A stretch of 64,000 nt of DNA from Rhodococcus sp. IEGM 1409 (GCF_030056735.1 NZ_JASHKN010000006.1:186001-250000), one strand, 5' to 3'. Counted from the first letter of the stretch, positions 24,079 through 33,606 are shown. Numbers and translations: made by a program. The notes: generated by a model from the sequence alone, not told the origin.

Positions 24079-25053
24079 ATGGCGACCACCACTCGGCTCT
24101 TGAATCTGCTGTCTCTCCTGCAGACCCGGCGCGACTGGCCAGGCGCCCTACTCGCCGAGCGACTCGACATCAGCCACCGCACGGTCCGCCGCGACATCGA
24201 CCGGCTCCGGGAGATGGGTTACAGCATTGCGGCGACTATGGGCCCCGACGGCGGGTACCGACTCGACGCCGGCAGCGAGCTACCTCCCCTGCTGTTCGAC
24301 GACGATCAGGTCATCGCACTGGCAGTTGCGCTGCAGGCGGCGACCCTGACCGGCGTCGGTATCGAAGAGGACGCAGTGCGAGCGTTGACCACTGTGCGGC
24401 AAGTGATGCCGTCGCGTCTGCGTCATCGCCTCGACTCACTCACGTTCACCACGATTTCGGCCGGTTCCGGCGACGCAGGCTCCGTGTCCCCAGAGGTGCT
24501 CGTAGCAATTTCCGCAGCGGTTCGCGCTCGCGAGGTGCTCCGCTTCGATTACTCGAGCGGCAGCTCAACTGACAACGGCGAGGCAGCGCCCCCACGGCGG
24601 GTGGAGCCACATCATCTGGTGACTTCCAAGCGTCGCTGGTACCTCGTCGCGTGGGATCTCGAGCGAGGCGACTGGCGAATTTTCCGCGCCGATCGCATCA
24701 CTCCACGCGCCCCGAACGGCCCACGGTTCGCACCGAAGGAGATCCCCGGCGGTGACGTAAGCGAATACGTGTCCGCGCGATTCAAGGGATCGGAACATGT
24801 CAACAGGTGGCCGTGCCACGGCAAGGTCATTCTCAATCGACCAGCCAGTTATGTTCTTCCCTTTGTCGAGGACGGCGCCGTCGAAGATCTTGGCCCCGAG
24901 CAGTGCAGCCTCGAAGCCGGATCATGGTCCTGGATAGCACTGGCAGCCTCCTTCAACCGATTCGACACCGACATCGATGTCGTCGGCCCGGCAGAACTGA
25001 CCCGCGCTTTCGCGCAACTCGCCGCCCGCAATGCCGCGACTGCTGCGAGTTAG
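24079..25053 (+). CDS. YafY-type helix-turn-helix regulator with WYL domain
   Basis: A 324-residue regulator. The N-terminal HTH (residues 5-60) reads LLSLLQTRRDWPGALLAERL and DISHRTVRRDIDRLREMGY; the WYL domain (about 140-225) includes RRVEPHHLVTSKRRWYLVAW. WYL domains bind nucleic-acid or nucleotide-like ligands and switch the activity of such regulators. The C-terminal extension (about 230-320) is the usual WCX region. It probably controls the divergent PhnB-like gene through the TAGGAC dyad. Confidence 0.9.
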   Translation: MATTTRLLNLLSLLQTRRDWPGALLAERLDISHRTVRRDIDRLREMGYSIAATMGPDGGYRLDAGSELPPLLFDDDQVIALAVALQAATLTGVGIEEDAVRALTTVRQVMPSRLRHRLDSLTFTTISAGSGDAGSVSPEVLVAISAAVRAREVLRFDYSSGSSTDNGEAAPPRRVEPHHLVTSKRRWYLVAWDLERGDWRIFRADRITPRAPNGPRFAPKEIPGGDVSEYVSARFKGSEHVNRWPCHGKVILNRPASYVLPFVEDGAVEDLGPEQCSLEAGSWSWIALAASFNRFDTDIDVVGPAELTRAFAQLAARNAATAAS

Positions 25054-25150
25054 TCAGTGGTCCCTAGCCTCGTCGTTAGGCGTCGAGGTATGAGGCAGTG
25101 AGATCCAGCTCTCCAACGCAACCGTGCGCCGGAGAGTTCGTGATAGCTTT

Positions 25151-25177
25151 CAAGTCCTCAGAGGACCTGAGGACTTG
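25151..25177. promoter_or_regulatory. Perfect 11-bp-arm inverted repeat upstream of MFS gene
   Basis: CAAGTCCTCAG and CTGAGGACTTG with a 5-bp spacer lie 30 bp before the MFS start. Symmetry, spacing and the GntR/FadR-type regulator gene directly downstream of the MFS gene make it a good operator candidate for that regulator. Confidence 0.55.
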
Positions 25178-25206
25178 AAGACCTGAACGAAGGGATGCCC
25201 AAGTAG

Positions 25207-26415
25207 ATGAAGAAGGGGCAAGTTGCATTTCTCACCGGCACACACGTCGTGAACGATCTGTACCAGGGGGCTGTGCCTGCACTGTTGCCGTTCATGATGC
25301 TGGAACGCGGATATTCCTACTCCGCAGTCGCCGGAATCACGCTCGCCGCGACCGGACTATCCAGTGTCGTTCAACCCGCATTCGGCATGCTGGTCGATCG
25401 AAAGAGTCGGAATTGGCTGGTACCCACAGGTTTTGTGACGGCCGCCGCGGGCATTGTCGTGGCAGCGATGAGCACCACCTACATCGTCACTTGGCTGGCA
25501 ATTGCCGTGGCAGGCATCGGCATTGCCGCATACCATCCGCCCGCTACGAATTTGGCACGCGCGGCTGGAGGTCACGCACAGAAAGCCATGAGCGTGTTCT
25601 CCGTGGGTGGCACGTTGGGCGCCTCGCTGGCGCCGCCGTTTGTCACGCTCGTGGTTGGCTCACTCGGATTGTCCGGCGGCTATCTGCTCGCAGTCCCTGC
25701 AGTGGTGGCGGCGATTTGGTGGATGGTCGCCCGATCACGATCGGCCAACACAGGCGCGGACGTCGAATCAGCCCAGTCACTGAGTGCGCAACTCGCAGCG
25801 AACGGTCCCGTGTCAGACGATTGGCGCTCGTTCACCCGACTCGTGCTGGTAACGGTCTGTTGGTCAATTCCGTACGTGACCACACTGTCGTTGGTCTCAC
25901 CGTACGTGCTCAACGGACTGAACGGATCGTCCTCGAGTGCTGCAATCGTGTTGTCCTCCTTCACATTGGCAGGAGCGGCCGGAACGCTGCTGGGTGGAGT
26001 CCTCGCGGACCGTCGTGGTCGACGCGCATCCATCCGACTCGGCTACCTGCTTGCGGTACCTTCACTGGCACTGCTCGCCGCTGCCCCGAACGTGGCGATT
26101 GCCGAACTGGGAATCGTCTGTCTCGGATTCGCTATGTTCCTGCCCTTCGCGCCACAGGTGACGTTGGCGCAGGACTACCTACCGAACCGCCCCGGCACAG
26201 CAAGTGGAGTGACACTCGGACTCGCGATGTCTGTGGGAGGCATCGCATCTCCGCTGTTCGGCTACCTGGCAGATCACTTCGGACCGCGCATGGCGATCGG
26301 GGCGACAACTGCAGTGCTGTTCGCCGGCGCCGTCATCGCATTCACCTTGCGCGATCGACGCCTCGACCCGGAGGACGAGACGGAGCGCGAACTGGACGTC
26401 ATCGCCCTTCGATAA
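25207..26415 (+). CDS. MFS transporter, fosmidomycin-resistance-like
   Basis: A 402-residue, 12-helix major-facilitator protein. The start VAFLTGTHVVNDLYQGAVPALLPF, seen in two blocks, and FGMLVDRKSRN resemble the Fsr/YfnC subgroup; GGVLADRRGRR is the second motif-A loop and GFAMFLPFAPQVTLAQDYLP a typical C-half helix. It likely exports a small molecule. It is followed after about 100 bp by a FadR-type regulator gene in the same direction and preceded by a palindrome that this regulator may bind. Confidence 0.88.
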   Translation: MKKGQVAFLTGTHVVNDLYQGAVPALLPFMMLERGYSYSAVAGITLAATGLSSVVQPAFGMLVDRKSRNWLVPTGFVTAAAGIVVAAMSTTYIVTWLAIAVAGIGIAAYHPPATNLARAAGGHAQKAMSVFSVGGTLGASLAPPFVTLVVGSLGLSGGYLLAVPAVVAAIWWMVARSRSANTGADVESAQSLSAQLAANGPVSDDWRSFTRLVLVTVCWSIPYVTTLSLVSPYVLNGLNGSSSSAAIVLSSFTLAGAAGTLLGGVLADRRGRRASIRLGYLLAVPSLALLAAAPNVAIAELGIVCLGFAMFLPFAPQVTLAQDYLPNRPGTASGVTLGLAMSVGGIASPLFGYLADHFGPRMAIGATTAVLFAGAVIAFTLRDRRLDPEDETERELDVIALR

Positions 26416-26466
26416 GCCGACAGACGGCACCGTAGTCTGAAGATTCATCGGAGGACATGAAGTATC

Positions 26467-26500
26467 ACTCGGTGAGCCGCTCCACTGCGGTTCACCGAGT
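26467..26500 (+). terminator. Long hairpin between MFS and regulator genes
   Basis: Arms of 14 bases (26467-26480 and 26487-26500) pair with one G-T wobble around a 6-nt loop. The hairpin lies 52 nt after the MFS stop and ends 17 nt before the regulator ATG, just upstream of its CAGGAG ribosome binding site. It could terminate MFS transcription or set the level of the regulator. It has no T-tract. Confidence 0.6.
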
Positions 26501-26517
26501 CAGTCAGGAGCAGACAC

Positions 26518-27186
26518 ATGGCAGTGCGCCAGGTCAAGCAGCAGTCGCTGGTACAGAAAGCCGCGGACGAACTGGCTCGCCTCATCGGCGATGGCGAGTG
26601 GCCGGTCGGGACGAAAATCCCGAACGAGCAGGATCTGAGCACACTCCTCGGAGTCGGGCGTTCGACCGGCCGGGAAGCCGTGCGTGCACTGATTGCGTCG
26701 GGACAGCTCTACTCTCATCAAGGATCCGGCACCTACGTCATGTCCTCGACACCGGTCACAGAACTCGAGCGAGAGCTCAAACGCTCGGACCGCCGCGAAG
26801 TCTACGAAGTACGCAGACTTCTGGAAGTGGAAGCGGGCCGCCTGGCTGCCATGCGTCGGACCTCCGCCGATATCGATACACTACGGGCGGCGCTCGATAG
26901 CCGCGAAACTGCCTCGACACCAATAGAATTCGTTGATGCTGACATGGAACTGCATCGCGCCGTGGTGAATGCAGCACACAACAGCGTGTTGTCAATGGTG
27001 TTCGATTCGTTCATCGAGACCCTACGAAACTCGGCCCTGGACGTGATCACCGACGTCACTGCCCGAAACCCCGAATCCCTCGACGACGAAGCCGCTGCGC
27101 ACAGAGATCTGGTGGAAGCCATCGTCGCGGGTGATGCCGACGCTGCCAGCGCGGCAACACGCAGGAACATGGACGGGCTCGACTGA
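26518..27186 (+). CDS. FadR-subfamily GntR transcriptional regulator
   Basis: A 222-residue regulator with an N-terminal winged helix (GTKIPNEQDLSTLLGVGRST, then GREAVRALIASGQLYSHQGSGTYV) and a C-terminal FCD domain (REVYEVRRLLEVEAGRLA; DADMELHRAVVNAAHN). The FCD domain normally binds a carboxylate ligand through metal-coordinating Asp and His residues. ATG 26518 has CAGGAG at 26505-26510. It probably regulates the upstream MFS gene through the 25151-25177 palindrome. Confidence 0.9.
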   Translation: MAVRQVKQQSLVQKAADELARLIGDGEWPVGTKIPNEQDLSTLLGVGRSTGREAVRALIASGQLYSHQGSGTYVMSSTPVTELERELKRSDRREVYEVRRLLEVEAGRLAAMRRTSADIDTLRAALDSRETASTPIEFVDADMELHRAVVNAAHNSVLSMVFDSFIETLRNSALDVITDVTARNPESLDDEAAAHRDLVEAIVAGDADAASAATRRNMDGLD

Positions 27187-27207
27187 GCCTCTCTATCGTT
27201 GTCAGAC

Positions 27208-27640
27208 ATGACGTCCACACCGCTCCCTCCACGTGAACTCCGGATCGGCCTGTCCGCCATCGCGTGACTCAACCTGATCTCCGCGGCTCATCGGGATGGC
27301 GGGCCCGACCATCGGCGGTGGAATGGGCCTGCCTCCGGAGTGGATCGAAGGAACCGTCTTTCCTTCCTGCTTCTGGCCCGGCATCGTCCTCGGCGCAGTC
27401 GTGGGCGGCGTCCAGGCCACCGCACTCTTAGCCCAGCACAACAGGTTCCGTCTGGCGTGGGGCCTGCACGCCGCCGCCGGCCTGACCATGATGATCTGGA
27501 TCTTCGTCGAGATAGCCATGATCCTCGCCTGGTCGCCACTGCAAGGCATCTTCTTCACCACCGGACTCGTCCAGACGATCCTCGCCGTCCTTGCACTCGG
27601 CGTCTGGCCTCACCCTTTCCTCCGACGAACCGAGAAGTGA
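27208..27640 (+). pseudogene. Small membrane protein gene with nonsense and frameshift
   Basis: From ATG 27208 the frame starts MTSTPLPPRELRIGLSAIA and meets TGA at 27265-27267, while the same frame continues LNLISAA before losing phase. From 27296 another frame continues as MAGPTIGGGMGLPPEWIEG with three hydrophobic segments to 27640. The joined sequence reads as one membrane protein of about 140 residues, so the gene probably carries two lesions. A shorter functional protein starting at 27296 (114 residues) cannot be excluded. Confidence 0.55.
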
Positions 27641-27782
27641 CACCGTCGATCACGAATCAGATTGGGGCAGTATATAGTTCGGCCCCTAACTTCCGACATC
27701 CATTGGTTGAGTCGTCCAGATCCTGACGTTCGCTCGTGGTACCAATTCGATTGGCACCGTTCGAACACGGTAGGTTCGCGGT

Positions 27783-28805
27783 ATGTCTGACGTCTGCACT
27801 GTGACCGGATCGATCGCACCGTCGACGTTGGGGAAGGTGCTCTTTCACGAGCATCTTTTGATGGTGCTTTGCGGACCGTGGCAGAGCGGTCGTCTGGTCG
27901 ACCGCGAAGAGTTGGAGCAACTACAAGTCGATGCTGCAGTCACCGCGCTGTAAGGCCTTCCAGCGCTGGGATTCGGCACAGTTGTAGACCTGAGTCCCTA
28001 CGGAGACGCCGGCCGCAATACCTACGGCGACAACGTACGACTGCTGCGGCAGATCGCCGAAAAATCCGGCCTCAACATCATCGCCGGCACTGCAACGTAC
28101 CGTCTCGAGTTCAGCCCACAATGGGTTGTCGATGCCGGTATCGACGAGCTCACCGCTCGATTCATCGCGGACGCGCAGAGCGGGATTGCGGGATCCGGAA
28201 TCCGCGCCGGAATCCTCGGCGAACAGCCCACCAGCGAGGACGCCATCACCGACCACGACGAAAAGGGGCTTCGTGCTTCGGCCCGCGCGGCTATCGCGAC
28301 CGGACTGGCACTGGCGACTCACACGACGCACGGCACCATGGCTCTCGAACAAATCGAGATTCTCGCCGACGAAGGAGTCGACCTCTCACGCGTCGTGATC
28401 GGCCACATGGACAACCACACCGACCTGGATTACGTGCGGCGCGTTCTGGACCGCGGAGTCTGCATAGGATTCGATTCCATCGGAAAGCAAGTTTGGGACG
28501 CCCGTCAACCCAGGCAACTCCCCACTGCCAACGGCGAATTCAGCAAGCGCGCACTCTTTCGCTCGGACAACATCCGTGCGCAGTGGCTCGCCGCACTGAT
28601 CAGCGAGGGCTACCAGGACCAAATCGTTCTGTCTCACGACCTCATCGGAGCGCAGGTACCGCTGAACCCCGAGACACACGGCCAACGCGGGTACACCTAC
28701 CTCGGGACCACGTTCACTCAGATTCTTCTCGACCACGGCGTCAGTACGACCGACCTCGACTCTCTCCTGCACAACAATCCCGCTCGACTCCTGACCGTCA
28801 ACTGA
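27783..28805 (+). pseudogene. Phosphotriesterase-family hydrolase with in-frame TAA
   Basis: A 340-codon frame encodes a PTE/lactonase-like amidohydrolase except for TAA at codon 57 (27951-27953). Metal-site markers survive: LFHEHLLM near the N-terminus, AGILGEQPTSE (Glu in place of the carbamylated Lys, as in some PHP homologues), HTTHGT, IGHMDNHTD and the LSHD aspartate. Everything after the stop stays in phase and is otherwise undamaged, so this is a very young nonsense mutation, a read-through site or a sequencing error. Codons 58 onward have no obvious new start nearby. Confidence 0.8.
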
Positions 28806-28812
28806 AGTCTGT

Positions 28813-29082
28813 TCAGCCGATGAGGTCTTTCGAAAAGTTCAACGAGTCGAAAGACTTGTTCGCTACGAGTTCCAGCTGTCTCTGTGTTGCACCGCCTCGG
28901 GCGCGCTGGAACATGCCTTGGATGACTACACCGATGAACTCGGCAAGGTCTTCGGGATTGGTATCAGCGGGCAAGAGTCCGTTGGCGGTCGCGTTCCTCG
29001 CCGGCCCAGTTCGGTAGGTCGACGGCCAGGTCATATACGTCAACGGCGGCGTGATCTCACGAAGCTGTCCCCTAAGGACCAC
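28813..29082 (-). pseudogene. TetR-family regulator C-terminal remnant
   Basis: The last 50 residues (ANGLLPADTNPEDLAEFIGV, then VIQGMFQRARGGATQRQLELV) match the C-terminal ligand domain of TetR regulators. The N-terminal HTH is missing and the upstream part is out of phase. It lies between the phosphotriesterase-like gene and a divergent serine hydrolase, and may have once regulated one of them. Confidence 0.65.
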
Positions 29083-29141
29083 ACCTTGCGATTTCCGACA
29101 AAACAGTCAAATCAGTCGACTTTGGTTGTAATGTGCAAACA

Positions 29142-30449
29142 ATGGGAAACCAGGATCGAGGGTCCGCTCGGACGTCACGACGACAGTTCATCAGCGTTGC
29201 AGGGCTGGCGGCAAGCGCCGTCATAACCCTCGCGACCTCGTCGACCGCCAGCGCCGCCGGCCCCACAGCGCCCAATCCCGGTTCGCGGGTCGGCGATCCT
29301 GCAGAAGCCCAAGCGGTACAGCGCGTCGCAGAGACACTGCTGAACAGCGGAGTTCCCGGTCTTGCCTTCGCCATCGTCAAACCGGATGAGAAGAACCGCG
29401 AGGCGAGTGTCACCACTACCTACCACTACGGTCAAGCCGACGTCGAAAACGGCGTGAGAGTCACTCCACGAACGCAATTCGAGATCGCCTCGGAGACCAA
29501 GACCTTCACCGCTGCGCTACTGGCGAAACTGATCGCTCGGGGAGACGTCGGATTGGACGACCTGGCGAGCAAGTATTCGGATGGCAACCCGCTACCGAAA
29601 GGCAGTGGCGGAGAGGAGATCACGCTTCGCCAACTGGTCACCCACCGTTCCGGTCTCCGCGACGACCCGCCCAATCTTTCGGCAGGGTGCGCCGATCCCA
29701 CACAATCGTGCACGGACGAGAAGGCGAAGTACACCAGAGACATGCTGTGGGAAGGCCTCGAGGACCCCCGCGCCCTGGAGTTCTCCCCCGGTGGCCACTG
29801 GCTGTACTCGGACTTCGGATTCGGCCTACTCGGCACACTCATCGCAGACAAGATCATTCCAGGACAGGAAAAACCGCCCTTCGCGGCGGCAGTCGCCCGC
29901 GAAATCACCGACCCTCTCGGAATGATGGGTACCGTGATCGAGACCAAAGCAACCGATCTGGCCGTTCCGTATTACCTCGACGGCGCAAGAGCGCCTCTGT
30001 GGAACAACACGGGTGCGATCGCAGGTGGAGGTGGCCTGGTCAGCACCGCCGAGGACATGTCGATCTGGGCCGCAACAACTCTCGGCTACGGAAACAGTCC
30101 GCTCAAACCAGTCCTGACCTCGCTGCTCGAGCAGATCGCCACCCAAGGCCCGGAAAACCCGGCCTTCGGAATGGGCATGGCGTGGCAACTCCAACCGCCG
30201 ACGCCGAACTTCCCGCAACGGTTCGCCATGAAGAACGGTGACAGCACGGGATCCAACTGCATCACCCTGTTGGTTCCCGACAGTGGCTGGTCGATCACAA
30301 TTCTGGCGAACGGTGGAAACGCGGCGATGATCGATCCGGTAGCAGTGAACCTGATGCATGATCTGGTTCCGAGACGACCGATATTCGGTAGCTCGACCGG
30401 AAGTTCGTCGGGCAGCGATGCCGGCTTCCACACCGGGTCATTCGGATAA
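29142..30449 (+). CDS. Tat-exported serine hydrolase (beta-lactamase/class C-like)
   Basis: A protein of about 435 residues with a twin-arginine signal (SRRQFISVAGLAASAV) and cleavage near STASAAG. The penicillin-binding fold shows the SxxK nucleophile motif in FEIASETKTFTAALLAKLI, the second motif YSDFGFG (YSN variant) and a later MKNGDSTG in place of KTG. Such enzymes are D-alanyl carboxypeptidases, esterases or beta-lactamases acting outside the membrane. The C-terminus is Ser/Gly-rich. ATG 29142 is preferred over GTG 29133. Confidence 0.85.
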   Translation: MGNQDRGSARTSRRQFISVAGLAASAVITLATSSTASAAGPTAPNPGSRVGDPAEAQAVQRVAETLLNSGVPGLAFAIVKPDEKNREASVTTTYHYGQADVENGVRVTPRTQFEIASETKTFTAALLAKLIARGDVGLDDLASKYSDGNPLPKGSGGEEITLRQLVTHRSGLRDDPPNLSAGCADPTQSCTDEKAKYTRDMLWEGLEDPRALEFSPGGHWLYSDFGFGLLGTLIADKIIPGQEKPPFAAAVAREITDPLGMMGTVIETKATDLAVPYYLDGARAPLWNNTGAIAGGGGLVSTAEDMSIWAATTLGYGNSPLKPVLTSLLEQIATQGPENPAFGMGMAWQLQPPTPNFPQRFAMKNGDSTGSNCITLLVPDSGWSITILANGGNAAMIDPVAVNLMHDLVPRRPIFGSSTGSSSGSDAGFHTGSFG

Positions 30450-30469
30450 ACCCCGCTTACCTACGGGCG

Positions 30470-31306
30470 CTACATCTTCGTCGAGCGTGCCATCACGAAG
30501 CAGTAGAGCCCGTAAGTGATGATGCCCAATCCGGCAAGGATCAGCAGGGCGACTCCGTACGGCTGCGCACCAAGCGTCTTGAACGCTCCGTCGAGGCCGG
30601 AGGCCTTGCCAGGTTCGGAGTTGTTGACCGCGAGAATAACCAGAATGCCGACCGCGGCGATGGCCAATCCCTTGGCGACGTACCCGACCGTTCCGAGTCG
30701 GCGCACGAAGTTGCTGGGGGTGCCTTTGAGATCATCCAGGAAGTTCTGGCTCGCGCCCTTGTACACGTGGTACAGACCAACGGCGATGATTGCGATTCCG
30801 CCGATCACCAATGCGATAGTCCCAAGCGTGTTCTCCATCAAACGTGCCGTGATACCCGCACTCTGACCACTGCTCGACTTACCGCTACCGCGCGCGAATC
30901 CGAATGCAGTGAACGCAAAACCGAAATAGACGAGCGAGATGCCCAGAGCTTTCGCGCGATCGAAGAACTCCTTCTTCTTGTCATCCGAGGACGGCGACGA
31001 CGAGCTTCCCAACGCCGCTTCGGCCAATCTCCACAACGCCATGGCAAGGAAGGCGACGACGCCGACCCACAGAGCGAAGACGCCCCCCGGTTTTCCTGCC
31101 AACTCGGCCATCGCACCCGATTGGTCCGCAGACCCGGATCCACCGAGAGCAACGCGGATCGCGATATATCCGATCAGCAGGTGAACGACACCGCTGACGA
31201 TGAAACCTGCCCGGGCAAAGCGCTCGAAGACGTTGTTTTGTGCGACGTCAGCCGCCGTCGACGCGACGCTTTTCTGGTCCTGCGGTGACGATTCTTTGTT
31301 CATCAT
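30470..31306 (-). CDS. DUF1206 integral membrane protein
   Basis: A 278-residue protein with about six transmembrane helices arranged as three internally similar pairs. Each starts with an aromatic/Gly pattern (FARAGFIVSGVVHLLIGY; ALGISLVYFGFAFTAFGFA; LGTVGYVAKGLAIAAVGILV). This triplication is the DUF1206 hallmark; its function is unknown. It converges with the serine hydrolase gene over a 20-bp gap. The first two codons are both Met, so the start could be 31306 or 31303. Confidence 0.85.
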   Translation of the reverse strand: MMNKESSPQDQKSVASTAADVAQNNVFERFARAGFIVSGVVHLLIGYIAIRVALGGSGSADQSGAMAELAGKPGGVFALWVGVVAFLAMALWRLAEAALGSSSSPSSDDKKKEFFDRAKALGISLVYFGFAFTAFGFARGSGKSSSGQSAGITARLMENTLGTIALVIGGIAIIAVGLYHVYKGASQNFLDDLKGTPSNFVRRLGTVGYVAKGLAIAAVGILVILAVNNSEPGKASGLDGAFKTLGAQPYGVALLILAGLGIITYGLYCFVMARSTKM

Positions 31307-31352
31307 GATCGACGAACCATATACGGACCGTCGCTACCCTCGAACGCGTGCA

Positions 31353-31769
31353 TCAAGGGTTGCGAGGGTTCTGATCCGGCGTCGATCGCGGTTCTTCCGG
31401 ATTGGGGACCTTGGGGTTGGGGACCTTGGGGTCGATCGTGTCTGCATGATCTCTTTGCTGGTTCAGTTCCTCGCGAGAACTCGTCGCCTCTTTCCGGTGT
31501 TGCGCTGCATGGTGTTGCAGCGCAGACGCTTCCGCCGCTTTGGCGTCGGCCTCTGCTTTCACCATGCGCGCCTTGGCTGCTGTCTCTTCTGCCCGCGCCT
31601 CGCGCTCGCCGACTTGCAGCGACTTGTCTGCGACGTCTTCGCGGATCTGTTCTGCCTCGATGTGTCGACGCTCGTCACGTCTGTTCCGCGCCACCCACAG
31701 GAGTGCGGCCACGATCGCTATCACCACGACCACGGCAACAATTATCCAGATAATGCTGCTGGTACTCAT
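31353..31769 (-). CDS. Single-pass membrane protein with coiled-coil
   Basis: A 138-residue protein: one N-terminal transmembrane helix (SIIWIIVAVVVVIAIVAALL), then a charged alanine-rich stretch with heptad character (about residues 35-105), then a Pro-rich tail with the repeat PKVPNPKVPNP. It is probably anchored in the membrane with the coiled coil in the cytoplasm. ATG 31769 is chosen since upstream codons are poorly protein-like. The family is not identified. Confidence 0.65.
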   Translation of the reverse strand: MSTSSIIWIIVAVVVVIAIVAALLWVARNRRDERRHIEAEQIREDVADKSLQVGEREARAEETAAKARMVKAEADAKAAEASALQHHAAQHRKEATSSREELNQQRDHADTIDPKVPNPKVPNPEEPRSTPDQNPRNP

Positions 31770-31826
31770 ACTGCGAGAGGTACCCACCTGCGACTTTCTC
31801 ACACACAGGCACACAAATACGCCGAA

Positions 31827-32798
31827 TTACAGGTCGGTCGGATGTGTATTGGCTCCGCACAACACCACGCACAGTTCACCGCCGGACGGCTGCGTAACCG
31901 TTCCGTTCAGAACCGGAACCAATGCTGCTGCGGTTCCCAACTCCACCAGAATCCGGAACTCCCGCCACAGGAATGCCCGAGCCTGCCGGATCGAATCATC
32001 GTCGACCACAACACTGTTTACCGAACTCTCATGCAGTGTTTCCCAGGCGATGGCGCCAATGCGTGTGGCCCCCAAAGAGTCCCCGGCGATGCTGTTCACT
32101 TCGATGTCGACCGGGCGACCCGCATCGAGCGAGGTGTGCAAGGTGGCAGCCCCGGTCGGCTCGACGGCTGTCACTTGATCTTCGGGACGCGCCGCCGCGA
32201 CGATTCCAGAGACCAAACCACCACCGCCGACTGCAATGCAATACGTGATCGGTCCGGACGCCTCGTCTTCGATCTCGAGAGCGATGGTGCCGGCCCCACT
32301 GACGATGTCGGGCAGGTCGTAGGCGTGCAGTTCGAGCGCGCCGCTCAAGCGTGCAATGTCCGCTGCAGCGGCAGCAGCGAGTGCGTAGCGGTCGCCTACC
32401 TTGTGAACGGTGGCGCCCAACTCCCCGAGCGCCTTCACCTTTGCATCGGGCGCGGTCTCCGGCACCACCACTGTGCATGTGAGCCCTCGTCGCCGCGCCG
32501 CCCACGCGGCCCCGATCGCAGCATTGCCGCCGGACGCGATCACCACGCCGGCATCGGGCATGGTGCCGTTGGCTACAGCTCGTTCCACTGCATTGAGACT
32601 GCCGCGCACTTTGAAAGAACCGCCGTGCTGGAGGTACTCGAGCTTGAACAGAACCGGCACTTCACCGTGTGCCGTCGGCAGCGCAGTTCGAAAGATCGGG
32701 GTACGCCGCGCCAACCCTGCGATACGAGTCCGTGCGGCTTCGACGTCCGAGCGCTCGATTGCCAGCGGACCTGCGTTGTTGTCGGCGGTGAGAGTCAT
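31827..32798 (-). CDS. Threonine/serine dehydratase-like PLP enzyme
   Basis: A 323-residue fold-type II PLP enzyme. The Schiff-base lysine lies in GGSFKVRGSLNA, the phosphate-binding glycine loop is AVGGGGLVSGI, and ASGGNAAIGAAWAA is the substrate loop. The enzyme would deaminate serine or threonine, or racemise serine, in the cytosol. No C-terminal ACT regulatory domain is present, as in catabolic dehydratases. It reads in the same direction as the coiled-coil gene, 57 bp downstream. Confidence 0.88.
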   Translation of the reverse strand: MTLTADNNAGPLAIERSDVEAARTRIAGLARRTPIFRTALPTAHGEVPVLFKLEYLQHGGSFKVRGSLNAVERAVANGTMPDAGVVIASGGNAAIGAAWAARRRGLTCTVVVPETAPDAKVKALGELGATVHKVGDRYALAAAAAADIARLSGALELHAYDLPDIVSGAGTIALEIEDEASGPITYCIAVGGGGLVSGIVAAARPEDQVTAVEPTGAATLHTSLDAGRPVDIEVNSIAGDSLGATRIGAIAWETLHESSVNSVVVDDDSIRQARAFLWREFRILVELGTAAALVPVLNGTVTQPSGGELCVVLCGANTHPTDL

Positions 32799-32965
32799 GC
32801 ACCAACCCTACGGTTCGCAACATCGACACGAAGCAGTCGGCCCACCGTCATCAAGATGTCTGTTTTTCACCAATTACTGCCTGCATCTGACCGAGACATC
32901 GGCCTTCCAGGTGAATAAATTTACTACTACAAGCACAACGACGACATCAAGGAAAGGCACACGCC

Positions 32966-33604
32966 ATGTCGAAGATCGCAGTATTCGGTGGAAACGGTTT
33001 TGCAGGAAGCGCAATCTCGAAGGAAGCCACTTCACGCGGCCATGAGGTAACCGTCGTCGCCCGCAGTGCGCAGTCCGGAACTGACACGAATGTCGTGCAG
33101 GGTTCTGTTCACGACAACACGATCGTGGAGCAGGTCACGGCGGACAACGACGTCGTTGTCGTTGCCATCCCCGCCCGCGAGATCGACGGCAAGCGCCTGC
33201 TCGACGCCGTCACTCCCCTCGCAGATGCCGCCGCACGCAACGGTGCTCGTATTGCAGTAGTCGGTGGCGCCGGCAGCCTGTTGGTCGCCGAGAGCGGGCC
33301 ACGCGTCGTCGACACCCCCGACTTCCCGGACGCATACAAGGGTGAGGCGCTCGCTCACTCCGACGTGCTCGATGCGCTCCGCGCGACTGACAGCAATGTC
33401 GACTGGTTCTACGTGAGCCCGGCCGCAGCATTCGGCGCCCACGCGGGCGTCGCTCCGAAGGGATCCTTCCAGGTGGGTGGCGACATTCTCCTGACGGACG
33501 CCGAGGGCAATTCCGCTATCGCGGGCGAAGATTACGCACACGCTTTTGTCGACGAGATCGAGACTCCGGCTCACCGTCGCCAGCGTTTCACCGTCGCACA
33601 CTGA
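32966..33604 (+). CDS. NAD(P)-dependent oxidoreductase (NmrA/YwnB-like)
   Basis: A 212-residue atypical SDR with KIAVFGGNGFAGSAISKEA at the N-terminus, VVQGSVHD after strand three, and WFYVSPAAAFGAHAG at the substrate side. It is similar to the YwnB/YmjC group of small Rossmann oxidoreductases. The start has AAGGCAC upstream. It is followed after 2 bp by a lipoprotein gene, so both are probably transcribed together. Confidence 0.85.
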   Translation: MSKIAVFGGNGFAGSAISKEATSRGHEVTVVARSAQSGTDTNVVQGSVHDNTIVEQVTADNDVVVVAIPAREIDGKRLLDAVTPLADAAARNGARIAVVGGAGSLLVAESGPRVVDTPDFPDAYKGEALAHSDVLDALRATDSNVDWFYVSPAAAFGAHAGVAPKGSFQVGGDILLTDAEGNSAIAGEDYAHAFVDEIETPAHRRQRFTVAH

Positions 33605-33606
33605 GC

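Noticed and set aside
31200..32918. 572-codon plus-strand reading frame
   Set aside because: It is antisense to the DUF1206, coiled-coil and dehydratase genes, which have clear families; it is a GC-rich shadow frame.
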